Below, piece after piece: positions 17,901-28,905 of a DNA stretch of 64,000 nt. Where the stretch lies: contig NC_064217.1 of the NCBI RefSeq assembly GCF_023101765.2, positions 11,505,788 through 11,569,787 on the forward strand, in the 5' to 3' direction. How positions within the stretch are numbered: position 1 is the first letter of the stretch; each line of letters starts with the position of its first letter. The notes under the pieces are model-generated. The model was given only the letters and a program-made list of their open reading frames with translations. It ran no database searches and was not told the origin of the DNA. Origin of the DNA: Spodoptera frugiperda. Its lineage: Eukaryota > Arthropoda > Insecta > Lepidoptera > Noctuidae. The position numbers were made by a program, and so were the translations under genes.

Positions 17901-19717
17901 CCTCCTGGCTGGAAGCCAAGTCTGTAATCTGCATCAGCCTACAATGTTGCGGGTCTGGAGTGTGACACAGTGAGCGCGGTATGTAACACCGTTTTTGCGT
18001 CGACCCGAGTATCGAACCCAACACCTACGCAGCCGCCGGCGAACGAGTCTAACGAGCCAACATCATCGTCGCGCCCGCCGGATAGTACGCGCGATTCCAG
18101 GCAGAGGGCGCGAGGGGCACGTAGCTCGAATCGCCAGTAGCAGTGCGACAATCGCCGCGTCGTGTGTCGCGTAATGCTGCTCATGAATATGAGCCTCTAG
18201 CATGGCTTGAAACTAGTCGAGTTCCTCGTCAAAACATTACGTGAGTAAGCCGATAACATAATAATTAATAACACATAATTTATAAAATAACCAATTATTA
18301 GTATAAATATTCAAAGAATTGTTCGTTGTGGCAAATAGGAATTAACTTAGTCACTTGAAACTCGAATAGCTACGTGTGCGCAGTACGATTGAACAGCCAT
18401 AGTAGTTGCCAGTTGTTGCAATAGTTGCTCCAAATTACCTTAATCAGCGTAAAATGTCTGCATTAGAATCTTACCCGATATATTCCAAGCAAGCAGATAA
18501 CACAGATCGCTATATTCATGACGGAGATTAGTATCACGACTATGATTTCTGTTTTATTGAATGTATCCAATTGTCCCTCTTGTTTTGCAACCATTCCGTC
18601 GAAATCGGACTTTAACCCGCTCAATAGAAATATTAGAACGTTGATTATACTAGAAAACTAAAATGTAAATAAATTAGACATTCAAATTAGAAAAAAATGT
18701 ACAGGGTTACATGTTGTCGTCCTTCAAGAGATAATAGTTTTCATCATTCCGGACCGATTTGACCAGGGAACCCGAGATCCCAAAATTACCCGTTCTCAAT
18801 TTCTGACTGGGACGGACTCCTGGCTGGCCTTTTATGTCGCAGGATGTCTTAGTACAAAGGTTCTGAGGCTTTTGATGTAGGACTGTACGCACTTCAACGA
18901 CTTCCTGTTTGCATATAGCAGATAAAATGTTTGTAGATATACTAGCGACCCGCCCCAGCTTCGCATGGGTGCGATGGTCATATAATATGCATGTATTATA
19001 AAGAGCCGCATCAAAATCGTGATTAACTTTATACAGGACTTACCAAGGTAAAATACACAATTATCAAGGATCCCGTTCTAAGGTCTACGCAACAGCAATC
19101 CCGCCTGCATCAACTGCAGACGGTCCTTTGGAACCACGGGCGCATAGAGTGGGGACTCTAGGCGCCCATACAGTGACCTCACGGAAGACGGTGGCACAGT
19201 GGCCACGTGCTGCCACGCAGCTTGCACAGCGAGGCTCATGGGAGACACGACTCCCTAGGGATGTGCCGTAACAAGCGTTGCACCGTGGGGGTACCGGAGC
19301 AGGTCTTCTAAGAGGTCTCGGTGCTCCTTACAGGTGTAGAGGGTGGCCACCGGGGTGGTTTTAGTGAGGTAAAAATCCCACACTCCCTAGTCTTTTATCC
19401 CCAAAAAGCTAGGCGCCTTTTGAAGGTTTCCCCCGTCACCAAAAAAAAAAATGAATAACGTGATTAATTTTATACAGGACTTACCAAGGCATAATACACA
19501 ATTATCAAGGATCCCGTTCTAAGGTCCATGCAAAAGCAACATTTGGTCAATACAAGAGCCTGTTTCAGTCTGGAAAAAGGACTAATCATTATTACCTAAG
19601 GTTCCGCGGGATGTATCGGTTTCAGAAATACATTCTACCTCTGCTAAATCACATAATTATATAATTTTGATAACATGTTGCGACCAACCTGTCCGCTACT
19701 GGTTGTTTTCCCTCCAT
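14999..19717 (-). CDS. Gene B: LAPTM-like four-pass membrane protein, 169 aa
   Basis: Coding exons: 19689-19717 (29 nt), 19485-19569 (85), 18475-18657 (183), 17295-17430 (136), 14999-15075 (77); total 510 nt, in frame. N terminus [10 protein letters not shown], then [12 protein letters not shown], as in LAPTM4/5-like proteins. TM segments near residues 28-50, 76-98, 105-129 and 138-157. An N-K-T sequon (about 72-74) lies in the first, presumably lumenal, loop. The tail reads [15 protein letters not shown]. Acceptors and donors are good (TTTTAG, GTAAGA, GTGAGT) except the weak exon 1 donor GTTGGT. AATAAA (minus) is at 14939-14944. Intron 4 holds a long-TIR element and intron 3 a Penelope-like element; 19045-19451 holds a duplicated exon 2 piece and a retroelement tail. 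No exon carries an internal stop. Subcellular role is inferred from the family. Confidence 0.72.
15120..16832. mobile_element. Long-TIR non-autonomous DNA element in intron 4 of gene B
   Basis: Left end CCTTTTATAGCAG, TTTAATTTTATTTTGCATAA, CAACGCATGGCAGAA. The right end, reverse-complemented, reads CCTTTATAGCAG, ATAATTTTATTTTGCATAAC, AACGCATAGCAGAA, giving TIRs of about 55 bp. The interior repeats a TTTGGCATAA / TTATGCCAAA motif many times and includes a GC-rich block at 16310-16520 also seen at 20440-20640. A Lep1 Helitron is nested at 15473-15850. Gene C lacks the insertion (about 6880-7040). No coding capacity. Confidence 0.7.
15473..15850 (+). mobile_element. Lep1-type non-autonomous Helitron, 378 bp
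   Basis: Starts TCTTTATATATATAATTC after an A, ends AACGTCTGTCGGGTCCGCTAG before a T; AGAC...GTCT can form the 3' hairpin. Nearly identical to 47874-48250, differing by a one-base indel in a T-run and a C/T change near the 3' end. Inserted in the long-TIR element. Confidence 0.85.
17445..18269 (+). mobile_element. Penelope-like element with inverted terminal repeats in intron 3 of gene B
   Basis: Bases 17477-17560 and 18186-18269 are perfect 84-bp inverted copies. The 10-bp AACACATAAT flanks the element (17435-17444, 18270-18279), and gene C has the empty site (TATAACACACACAATTTA). It carries only the 3' GIY-YIG part of the ORF. Derivatives of the terminal repeat lie at 24571-24823, 27401-27501, 51445-51612 and 63580-63752. 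Confidence 0.75.
17583..17927 (+). CDS. GIY-YIG endonuclease domain, C terminus of a Penelope-like ORF (partial)
   Basis: The open frame runs from the terminal repeat edge to a TAA at 17925-17927. It begins around [10 protein letters not shown], then [17 protein letters not shown] and [13 protein letters not shown]. This is the GIY-YIG nuclease fold of Penelope-like elements: V-Y and Y-I-G, the CDCG cysteine motif, the catalytic R in ETRRN, and the linker-associated H. Further on come H-T-S-A-V-A-E-H-A and [14 protein letters not shown]. The reverse transcriptase half is absent, so this is a 5'-truncated copy. The nuclease part has no internal stops or frameshifts. An internal ATG at 17628 gives 99 residues but is probably not a real start. 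Confidence 0.8.
   Translation, partial: RSPKDKDPLAVPGVYMIPCDCGSSYIGETRRNITTRLKEHIRSVKNRDTHTSAVAEHACSAGTTHFLRFDKVSVLAREKYFVPRKVREAIEISRLPNFNRDGGWALPPGWKPSL
19044..19097 (-). pseudogene. Truncated duplicate of exon 2 of the tetraspan gene
   Basis: On the minus strand this repeats the exon 2 sequence from C-C-V-D-L-R-T-G-S to the donor GTAAGT, matching 19485-19569 and its 3' context. Its 5' part, including the acceptor, is cut off by the retroelement tail at 19098. It can therefore not be spliced in the normal way. Confidence 0.7.
19098..19451 (+). mobile_element. 5'-truncated non-LTR 3' UTR with poly(A) tail
   Basis: GC-rich, non-coding 340 bp ending in an A-run (about 19441-19451). It contains CCACCGGGGTGGTTTTAGTG and ends TTTCCCCCGTCACC before the A-run, similar in style to the R1-clade 3' UTR at 42900-43014. 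It sits at the junction between two exon 2 copies. Confidence 0.6.
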
Positions 19718-22700
19718 GATTATAAAAATATTATGTTTATTAAAATATTATTAAAATGTCTTCAATAAATCATATTCCAATGACAACAATAAATCAGTGA
19801 CTGACAGTAGTTTTTTTTTAATACTATCTGTATGTCAAAGTGTTGTCATAACGTTACAACATGGTTATAAATAGTATTTCTCTATCCTGAGGTTATAACA
19901 AATTAAGCGAGCTTTTCTACCAGAGGTTTGCTGTGTAAAAGTAAATAGCTAACTATGTGCCAGCGCTAAGCTATGGGTACCAAAGAATGATTGACAGATG
20001 TTTTAATATTTTATACCTAGGCAACTTACATAAGTTTGTTTCATTCTGTTTTAATAAATAAGGTTTATGTTTGACGTTAAGTCCACTCTCGGAAACACGG
20101 CCCTTAAAAAAAGATTTGCTCATTGGTGTCGACTCGTCCCCTAAAAATAGTCCATTCTCGTCATCATATTGCAGAATGTTCACTGTCAGAATCGTCTTTT
20201 AGCATAAATTTCATAGCCATAATAATTAAAAAGTAGAAGCATCATATGATCATATCTCAGAAAGTTCACAGTTAGATTCGTCTTTTGGCATACTTTTCAT
20301 ATCCATAATTATTGAATGACTCACTATCACGCAAGCATGCAAGCAAGCATGCAGCAAGCAAGCATGCAGCGTGCAAGCAAGCATGCAGCAAGGAAGCAGC
20401 ATACAAGCAAGCATGGTTTCTGTCACAGCTTCGGCGCTATGAGGCTCCGGTGGTCCTACGCGCGCTAATCGTCGCAGACGGCTTTCGCTCACCACCGCTC
20501 CGTCGTAGCCGCCTGCTCCTCAGCCCTCGGGCCGCCTCGCCCCTCCGCGCCTACGCGATTTTAAATTGCACTCTAGGGGTAGGGCAAACAAGACTACGTG
20601 CAGTCGGTTTTGCAGCGATTCGGTTCTGTCACTTCACTAACTTTTGTAGTACAACATATTGACTTTTTAAGACAATATTTTAAGGTTAAGAATATGATTA
20701 CACTTTATAAAAAGGACAATAATTATGCCTAGTAAAATTATTCCAAATGATATTCTACCATCTTGTTAATATGCTAAGTGAAATTATGCCAAACAATCGT
20801 CGCTCTAAATAAACGTTTTGCGAAACAAAATTATGCAAAATTAAGCTTTGCCAAAAGTAATTATGCCAAATAAAATTCTACCATCTTAAAAGTATGCCTT
20901 TGTAAATTCGGACATATAAACATTCGGCAAAATAATGATTATATTAAATGATTTTTATGCCATATGTATACCTATTCGTTTAAAGAAGATTCTACCAAGT
21001 GTGTTATGCCAAACAAATTTCGGAGCATTAAAATTCTGCCAGATAGAGGGAACCCTTTTTTGTACAGTCGATTACAAACGTTTTAAAGCCACTATGGGTA
21101 TTTTTTGTTCAATAACTAGCTTTAGCATTAAAAAACGTTTGTACACGCTACTTCATCCGCGTGGAATAAAGACTGTTTTTAATAAATAGTATGGAACTAG
21201 AGGGTAGAGGGATAAATATTTATCTAGCAGTACTTTGAGGGCCGAGTGGAAACTAAAATTTCGCTGATAATAAACACTTATGGACCTCGGGGGACGAGAT
21301 GACATCATATTTAGTTAGGGGTCGAGTGGAAACATAAATTATCGGGGGCCGTGGGTTCGAGAGTGGACTAAACGATGTTTGATAATGATATTATTATATC
21401 TCATATTCCATAATCTTTCGAAAATAAGGGAACGAGCAAGAGGTCGCGGGTCGGGCAAAGTATTATGGGAATTCTCCGTAATAGTGCAGAGCCTAGCATT
21501 GTAACCTATTAGGTACTTTAGTCCCAAAATTAGATAATCTAAATCGTGTTGGTACTTTTACGTTCATCGTACAGTAAATAAAAGAAACTAAAAAAACAAC
21601 AAGATTATTGAAAGTGTTTAATATCCGATATATAAATCACTTAACAAGTCTAATTAAACATCCAAGCAGACAAAATGCGAATGACTTATACATATTTATG
21701 TGTATATTTACCAACAAATAGCACATTAAAGTACATCAGAAAAGAGATTCCTGAAACAGTACGTAACGTTTCGTAAATTATACATATATATATTTTTTTA
21801 TATAAAACACTTATTCTATTACCTAGTGAGGTAAATGCAACATGAGGTTTCCTCTGTAATAAATGTTTTAATTATATTTGTTTCATGGCACTTTAGTATA
21901 CAGTAAAATGTTTTCATAAGTATTCTTACCATCCTATAGCATTTTTGCCAAAACGAGGTGAGAAAACTAATGATAATACACAAAATAAAATAAAAAATTC
22001 TAACACAAGTAACTTAATGAAAATGAATTAGGTATTCTAGAAACCAAAGTACCTATTCAGTTTATTATTTTGCATTGTTTTATAAGAAAACGGCTATCGT
22101 TTAAAAGTAAAATATGTATTTGTGACAAAAACTTTTCAAACTCAACAACTAGGCATATCGGTGGTTATTAAATTTAATTAAATTATTCAATTTTGTTAAT
22201 CTGCTAATTATTTTATATAAAAGTAGAAAAATATTTCTTCTGTATTTTTATTTAAATGAATACAAAACCAGTACAACCTGTTTTATATTTTATTTCTTCT
22301 CACATTGGGTTTATTTTTGTAAAACTTAGTTAGTGGTGTCTTTTCTAGCTAATTAACAAAGAAAAATATAACAAAAGGCGGTTGAAATTATGTTATTGAA
22401 CAATGTTATGAAAAAGTTACATAAAAAAATTGCATTTTCGTAACTATGTAATATTAAACAATAACGTTCAACGTTAACGTTCGTAAATGTTTATTCAAAA
22501 ATCGGCTATTTCATCCAAAAACGTAACCGTAACTAAAAACTAAAAAATAACTCAAAATCTTACAACTAATTATAAGAAATTTAAACGACTTAATATTATA
22601 ACAATGTTTTTACACCAACACATGTCATGCGCAGTATTTAGAGAATCATACAGCCAAAAAAATTATCAAATAATTATATTCAAGCACTTTAAATAATTGG

Positions 22701-22988
22701 TTGAAAGCTAACCGAAGACTGACAACATTAAGAAATATTACATAATTATCAAACATTTATATATCAGGCCACAATAACATTTATGCAAATGCTCTAAGGC
22801 ACATTCTTGTGTAATCAATTTTGTAAATATTTATTCAATAAAAATTTATCCAAACGACTATTTTATGACATAAAATGGTCATTTATTTTTCTAAATGCAA
22901 AATAGTTATTCAGAAATATTTATTCAAGTTTTTAACATGTGGCTTTATGTTAATTTTGATTGTTAAAATATTTAATATAATATTTAAC
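19718..22988. other. Spacer between gene B and gene A
   Basis: 19718-19940 is the gene B 5' flank, also present at D. 20160-21060 is a decayed relative of the long-TIR element of gene B: repeated TTATGCCAAA motifs and a GC-rich core at 20440-20640. An AGCAAGCATGC-type microsatellite lies at 20335-20410. 21230-21400 shares GTGGAAAC and GACGAG motifs with 20060-20180 and 48400-48550. 21600-22980 is AT-rich without recognised features. TTTATT at 22919-22924 (AATAAA on minus) is a likely polyadenylation signal of gene A. Confidence 0.45.
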
Positions 22989-25135
22989 TTAAGCTGTGTT
23001 GTAAACTGCAGGTTTGTTGGAGGGGTCGTCCATCTTCAAGTAGTAGCTTCTGATTACCAATAAGAAGTAAATGCTCAGAACTGGAAAGAAAAAAATATAG
23101 AAATAATTTATAATTTTATTTTAGCTAGGTTAGTTTAGGTTTAGAACAAGAATGACCAATGGTTAAAAAAATATAAGGAGCTTTAAAAGTATCTGCCACG
23201 GCGCTAACGGCAGGTAGTGTTGTGTTTGAAGATTACAATTAATTAAGACATGTCCATTTCCGAAACTTAAATTTTAAACCTAAACATTTTGCCATAAAGT
23301 CTAAATTAGGACAAAGCTGTCTAAAAGTGACTAATCCATAGATTGGTAGCTTAATAACAATTAAACTTACGAATTGAGATCAGATCCCTGGCGACAACGC
23401 CACCGTTGATGTGTGAGGCAGCGAAACCAGCGAAGAACATGATGACGTACAGCACCAGGAAGATCACGGTGTAGATCAGGTACGCCTTTATGTGACCGCG
23501 CTTGTGCTGGAAGTGGAACATTCATATAATTTATTCTCAGAATATAATAAACCTCCAAGAAGTTTAAGAGTAGTACCAGGTTATTCGACAGCAGAATGAA
23601 ATACATTAATCATTAGCCCTATTTTTCCAGCTGCTGTCGAAATAAAAACAGATTAAGGGTCTATTTCATAAATCCCCTTACTGCCTTTGAACAATATTGA
23701 GTTTCAGTTGAGTGTGAAACTATTGACTTATACCGTCTAACAGACCTTACCAGAACATATTGTTACATAAATCTGGTTCGGAGATTAAAACCAAATATTG
23801 ATAACACCAAGTTTAAAGATTAAACTGCTGATTCTGATTTACAGCTGAGAGAAGAATTAAGTACGGTAAAATGGGGTGAATAGAAACTCAGGGGGTGAAT
23901 AGAAACAATTTTTTTATTAGGATTATTAGTTTGTTTTCATATTTTTGGTTTTAATAAAGCATTTTTGGTTTTAATAATGAATTAATAAAAAATACTTAAA
24001 TGGTGTAAACAGTTCTAAATTACATGAAAACGCAACAAAATGTTGTTCCTATTCACCCCCGCTTTGTTTTATATTTACCCCGTTTTACGGTAATAATAAT
24101 ATTGAGAAATACCTTGTGCAGACCAACAAGGAGGACAATGGAGAATGTGAGGAACAGGATAAAGAAGATCAGCAGGATGCCGATGACGGCCAGCGCGACG
24201 GCACCCACAGCCTGTGTGCCATCCTCCTTGTCTCCCTCGGCTGTCACCACTCCAGCCGCTGCCAGGCCGATGATCGACATCAATATCGCTATTATGTTAC
24301 CGATCTGCAAAACATAATTTATAATGAATACATGTGACAATGATGACACTTTTGAGAGGGCTAGTCTGTCAGTCCCTGCTTTGTAGGAAGGTACTCAAGT
24401 TTCGTTAGTTCTGGTAATAATTACATATTTTTTAATGGCATACCACTGCAAGTCCTGTAAGCCAGAATCTACAGTATATACAACCATGAAAACACCGGAC
24501 CACTGAAGTCCGGCGCGTCCCAGCGAAATGAATGACTGCCTTGAATCCCGTAACGAAATAAATCAGAATATATTATTATTAATTATTATGTTATCGGCTT
24601 ACTCACGTACTGTTTTGACGAGGAACTCGACTAGTTTCAAGCCATGCTAGAGGCTCATATTCATGAGCAGCATTCCGCGACACACGACGCGGCGATTGTC
24701 GACTGACTGAGTAGTCAGTGGCTTGAAACTAGTCGAGTTCCTCGTCAAAACAGTACGTGAGTAAGCCGATAACATAATTATTAATTTAGTATGTCTCACG
24801 AAAGTTACAATAAAATTATATTATTATTAGAGGAGGAGAAAAAGAAAACGATAGTTTGCACTACTCTCCGTGAATTTAATGCAGGAGATATAATGACTTA
24901 CGCCTAAAGGCACAAAAGAGACTACACAACTATGTAGAAGAAGCCCAGTCGCCAAGCACCACGGAAGACTTAATACAAAGTGGTAGTAATAATTACAATT
25001 GAAAATAATAAAGTTTAACAAGAAGTGATGGGGAATATCAATAATGAAGATGCTTACCAGGTTTAGGTACCCGATGATCAGGCATCCTGTCCTCAGCTCT
25101 ATGCAGAAGCAGCACTTGTCGAATACGAAAGTCAT
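22989..25135 (-). CDS. Gene A: LAPTM-like four-pass membrane protein, 165 aa
   Basis: Exons: 25058-25135 (78 nt), 24113-24304 (192), 23371-23506 (136), 22989-23080 (92); 498 nt, phases 0, 0, 1. It starts [20 protein letters not shown], the CCxC...RTG motif of LAPTM4/5-like lysosomal membrane proteins. TM1 about 18-46, acidic loop [10 protein letters not shown]2 about 58-88, TM3 about 98-120, TM4 about 132-149. The cytoplasmic tail is [20 protein letters not shown]. All splice sites fit consensus. The start is in the exon homologous to exon 2 of B and D; an acceptor (TTGTTACAG) seven bases upstream of the ATG implies a 5' UTR exon further right, and a TAA just after it rules out an upstream coding exon. 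Introns carry a MITE (23864-24090) and a Penelope-type repeat (24571-24823). This is the most divergent and most intact member. Exact substrate or partner unknown. Confidence 0.85.
23864..24090. mobile_element. 227-bp MITE in intron 2 of gene A
   Basis: Left CGGTAAAATGGGGTGAATAG, right ACCCCGTTTTACGG, flanked by TA (23862-23863, 24091-24092). It is the unfilled form of the element at 11201-14658, in reverse orientation. AT-rich core, no coding. Confidence 0.75.
24571..24823. mobile_element. Short Penelope-type inverted-repeat derivative in intron 1 of gene A
   Basis: Left arm TTATGTTATCGGCTTACTCA ... GGAACTCGACTAGTTTCAAG, and the same sequence inverted on the right ending with the TAGTATGTCTCACGAAAGTT edge. 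Only about 60 bp of other sequence lies between the arms. Same family as 17445-18269, without the ORF. Confidence 0.65.
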
Positions 25136-25945
25136 TGTTTATCTGTAACAAAGAAAAAACATCTTTGAGATCATACAAGAAGAAACCCAATTTCGTATGT
25201 AATATTATTATCTTCTGCTTTTTTAAATTTTATAAGGTGTAACAAAATAGTTTATAGGAATAGTATTAGCCCTTTAAAAACATAAACCCAAAAGACAGCA
25301 GACTTGGGCTTACACTTTTACCTAATGCTAGGTGTACATAATTATGCATTATTTGTTCTATTTAAATAACTTGACAGTGTCTATTTATTACAGCAAATTC
25401 TGGATATCGAAAGTTATTGCCGAATAACCGCACGTTTTTATCGCCTAAGTATATGTCTCCTATACCTAGCCATAGAAGCATTTCTAAGAATGAAGTACTT
25501 ATCAAAGATCAGTTATTACACAATAGGCTACTTTCCTACTAGTCAAATTCAATACTTTTTTCGAAACGTCAAAAACGATATTTTCTATGAACTTTGTATG
25601 AAATAGTGCATTATGACGTCATAAGTTTTTGACGTCAAATACTTTTTTCTAGAAATTTAGCTAGACAAAATCGAAAGTTAAAATAGTTCATGAATGAGAG
25701 TGTGATTATTTTTTAATATTTTATTGTATTGAAAAGTTGTAATAATTTATTTTTGACCGAGGATAGTACCCAATTAAGCAGATGTGTGGATACCCCAAGG
25801 CCCCTCTAATAGCAGTCCCATAGGAAGCCCATGGTACGCAGATGACGGGGCTGGGCTTATTTATAGACTTTATAGCAGAGGAATGTGATCAGCGCCATCT
25901 TTTAGCTTAGAGTGGAAGTGGGCGTAAGAATTCTTGTGGATCAAA

Positions 25946-26141
25946 TCTATACTAATATTATAAAGCTGAAGAGTTTGTTTATTTGTTTGAACGCGCTAAT
26001 CTCAGGAACTACTGGTCCGATTTGAATAATTCTTTTTGTGTTGGATAGCGCATATATCGAGGAAGGTTATAGGCTATAAAACATCACGCTATGACCAATA
26101 GGAGTCGAGCAGAGCGGATGAAACCGCGCGAAAGTAACTAG
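25946..26141 (+). mobile_element. Small non-autonomous Helitron
   Basis: Starts TCTATACTAATATTATAAAG, ends AACCGCGCGAAAGTAACTAG before T. A second copy lies at 32768-32955, and a reverse 5' remnant at 52690-52757. Confidence 0.75.
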
Positions 26142-26154
26142 TTTTATTCATATA

Positions 26155-26390
26155 ACTAACGACCCGCCCCAACTTCGCATGGGTGCAGTGGTGATATGTT
26201 ATGCATGTATTATACATATAAACCTTCCTCTTGATTCACTCTATCTATTAAAAATCTACTAAAACCGCAAACCGCATCAAATTCCGTTGCGTAGTTTTAG
26301 AGTACTAAGCAACGGATGGACAAAGCATACAAAGGGACAGAGAAAGCGACTTTATTTTATACTATGTAGTGATGTAAGAAATAGATTTGA
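26155..26390 (+). mobile_element. RTE-like non-LTR 3' end
   Basis: CGACCCGCCCCAACTTCGCA through TCCGTTGCGTAGTTTTAGAG and GGACAGAGAAAGCGAC is the typical 3' portion of a common lepidopteran RTE-type repeat. The first part is also present in the introns at 5890-5950, 10845-10900 and 18940-18990. No coding. Confidence 0.5.
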
Positions 26391-27400
26391 CAGTTATATT
26401 GCGCAGGATATTAATTAGAAGTTGTATGGCATTACACTTGTTCAACTTTTGAGAGCAGGTACACATTCTTATGTATTTAAAATTTACTATAGAGTTATGC
26501 TGTTATACAGGTGACAGTGAGCTTTGCTACACGGCATATGATAGTTTAACATCTATAGTATATAAGAACAGAACTTACTACAACAATATAAACACAGAAC
26601 CATTTATCTATATTTATTTTACTGTCTGTGTCAGGTTAGGAGATGATTACGTTTCTTGTAGTCGTTTGATAACTGTATCAAATTAAGTATTAAGCATTGT
26701 ACCTACTACATGTGAGATTTTAAGTGTAGTATTTAACTTTGTACCTAGCACATAAGACTCTTTAAAGTGTATTGACTGAGATACCTACCTACACTCCAGT
26801 AGGTCAAAACAAGCAATAAGCTTTGACCTTAGCGCAACACAAAAACGTGACTTCCGACAATCTTTCACGTGTACCATTATCAACACTCCCACAATGAAAA
26901 TGACTTCAAAAATAGATTGTAATAAAAACAGAATTGCGAATTATCTACTCGCCAATGTTAAAAGTTGCTCCTCCGTTCCCAGCCGAGATACGATGATCTC
27001 ATCTGACATTGAACAATAAATAATCCATGTACATATATTACCTACTGGCAAAATGGCGCCTTAAAATTGTGCTATTTTAACTCTCACAATTGATTCCTTT
27101 AATTACAACCTAGGAATGTACATTTCAATTAAGTCTATTAGGCCATGGACCAATTTAAAAGAGGTTGTAGAACTTTTTTCCCGCGAAACAATTTATCCTT
27201 TTTAACCTTGGCTTAATAGTTGGGTAGGGACGACGATACCAACGCATTTAAATTGTGATAGTAATTAATTAATATATGTGAAAGGAGGCTTAGAGATATG
27301 TTGTCATAAGCCTTTTAGTCCATGTGTTGCTATGCGCCAAAATCACGAGTAGACTTTTTTTTTGTCGATGAAGTTCCGTCTAGCAAAAACTATTACGTCT

Positions 27401-27629
<229 letters not shown>

Positions 27630-27850
27630 TAAGTGACCATGTCAGTTTAAAAGCTTATAACGTATAAGATTTCATCAAAGAAAAACAAAGTCGTTCAGTA
27701 CCTAAGTACATCAGTTAGCTACCAACAAAATAGTGAGACAACATTCTGCTACAACGCAGTTTTACGACCATTTTTAGCCGACCTAGTAACTCGAGTACTC
27801 GTGTCAAACTAGGCAAACACTAGTCGCAAAATATGTACATTATAATGGAT

Positions 27851-27860
27851 CCTTTTTATA
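27851..27860 (-). promoter_or_regulatory. Possible TATA box upstream of gene A
   Basis: TATAAAAAGG on the minus strand within apparently single-copy DNA, 2.7 kb upstream of the gene A start codon. Gene A needs a 5' UTR exon upstream of the acceptor at about 25142-25150, so this could be its promoter. No further support. Confidence 0.25.
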
Positions 27861-28048
27861 CTTGTTTGGCATGACGTCATCGCCGTCCATGTCGTATTGA
27901 GGGCGCGCCCTAACTACGCTGGAACATAATTCGCAGCCCATGTAGTTAACTTAGGACCGTATAGTGTTAATTAGGGCTAATGCTATGGAAAAACTAATTA
28001 TCGTACGTGTAGGCTATTATAGGCACAGATGGGGCCCAGTAGGGCTGA

Positions 28049-28212
28049 TGCTCGATCCGGAGCTGCAGACAACGTAAAAGGTTACCAGGGCTCCGGTTCA
28101 AAGCAGGAGTAGGAACGGGGTGGTTTTTAGTCAGTAAGAGTCTGTCACTCCCTCCCGCCTCACCCAAGGTGGGAGAAGTCATTGAAAGATTTACCTCCTA
28201 AAAAAAAAGGAT
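28049..28212 (+). repeat. SINE / non-LTR tail (GGTGGTTTTTAGTCAGTAAGAG family)
   Basis: GGAGCTGCAGACAACGTAAA, GAGTAGGAACGGGGTGG, AGTCAGTAAGAGTCTG, CTCCCGCCTCACCCAAGG, then an A-rich end. The same tail appears at 29370-29560 (-), 33518-33632 (+), 37700-37812 (+), 46135-46275 (-), 49095-49265 (-), 52528-52690 (+), 58405-58540 (-) and in diverged form in the R1-clade 3' UTR (42900-43014). Confidence 0.65.
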
Positions 28213-28752
28213 ATTATAGGCACCGAGATATGCTGTAATCTAGATTTTAGAATACCACATAGATTACTTTATATCACGATAGCTCGGACGAAGCTACTGG
28301 CAGAAGCTGTACTAGTTTCGTTTAAGTCCGTATGACTCCAAAGTAAGAATTTCTCGTGGGCTGACTGACCCTGACATTTCATTACATTAATAGCAGTAAG
28401 TAAGTTTGCATCTAATCGACAAGTCCGGTCTTGCATAGGACCAAATAATAATTTGGCATGAAGATTGTGCTCTAATTCATCTTTTTGGGGACTAATTAGT
28501 TTCACAACTATGCATTATCAGAGTGTGACTGAATAAGCATTAAATATCTGACAGGTTGAAAGGTTCAGGTTTATCAGAGAGTGTGGATAGGTCATGACAA
28601 TTGTGGGAAGGGTAAGTACTTGGGGGATTTTATTTTTTGAGGGAGGAAATTCAAAAATTTATTATCTTTTGTTTGGAACCGGAGAGTTCCTGTATCGGAT
28701 AATATGGTAACCCATAAGGTCGTCTCTAGTCCCAAGTACTCAGGGGTTATTT

Positions 28753-28905
28753 TTTTTTTGTGGCATTGGGCCTAAACGAGCAGACTGGTCACCTGATGGT
28801 AAGCGATCAGCGCCACCCATGGACACTAGCATCACAAGAGGACTCACAGGTGCGTTACCAGCATTTTAAGAAAGAATACGATCTTTTCTTGAAGATTTAA
28901 AGGTT
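28753..28905 (-). repeat. CR1-like 3' tail
   Basis: Minus-strand copy of the 3' UTR seen at 1045-1136, with a little of the ORF end (AAGAAAAGATCG for the F-K-K-R region). 28213-28752 and 28906-29369 hold nothing I recognise. Confidence 0.65.

Noticed and set aside
17939..18184. 81-codon minus-strand frame in the Penelope-like element
   Set aside because: GC-rich non-coding 3' part of the element; no motif.
20312..20662. 116-codon plus frame rich in K-H-A repeats
   Set aside because: Created by the AGCAAGCATGC microsatellite and a GC-rich transposon core; related block at 16310-16520 is not open in the same way.
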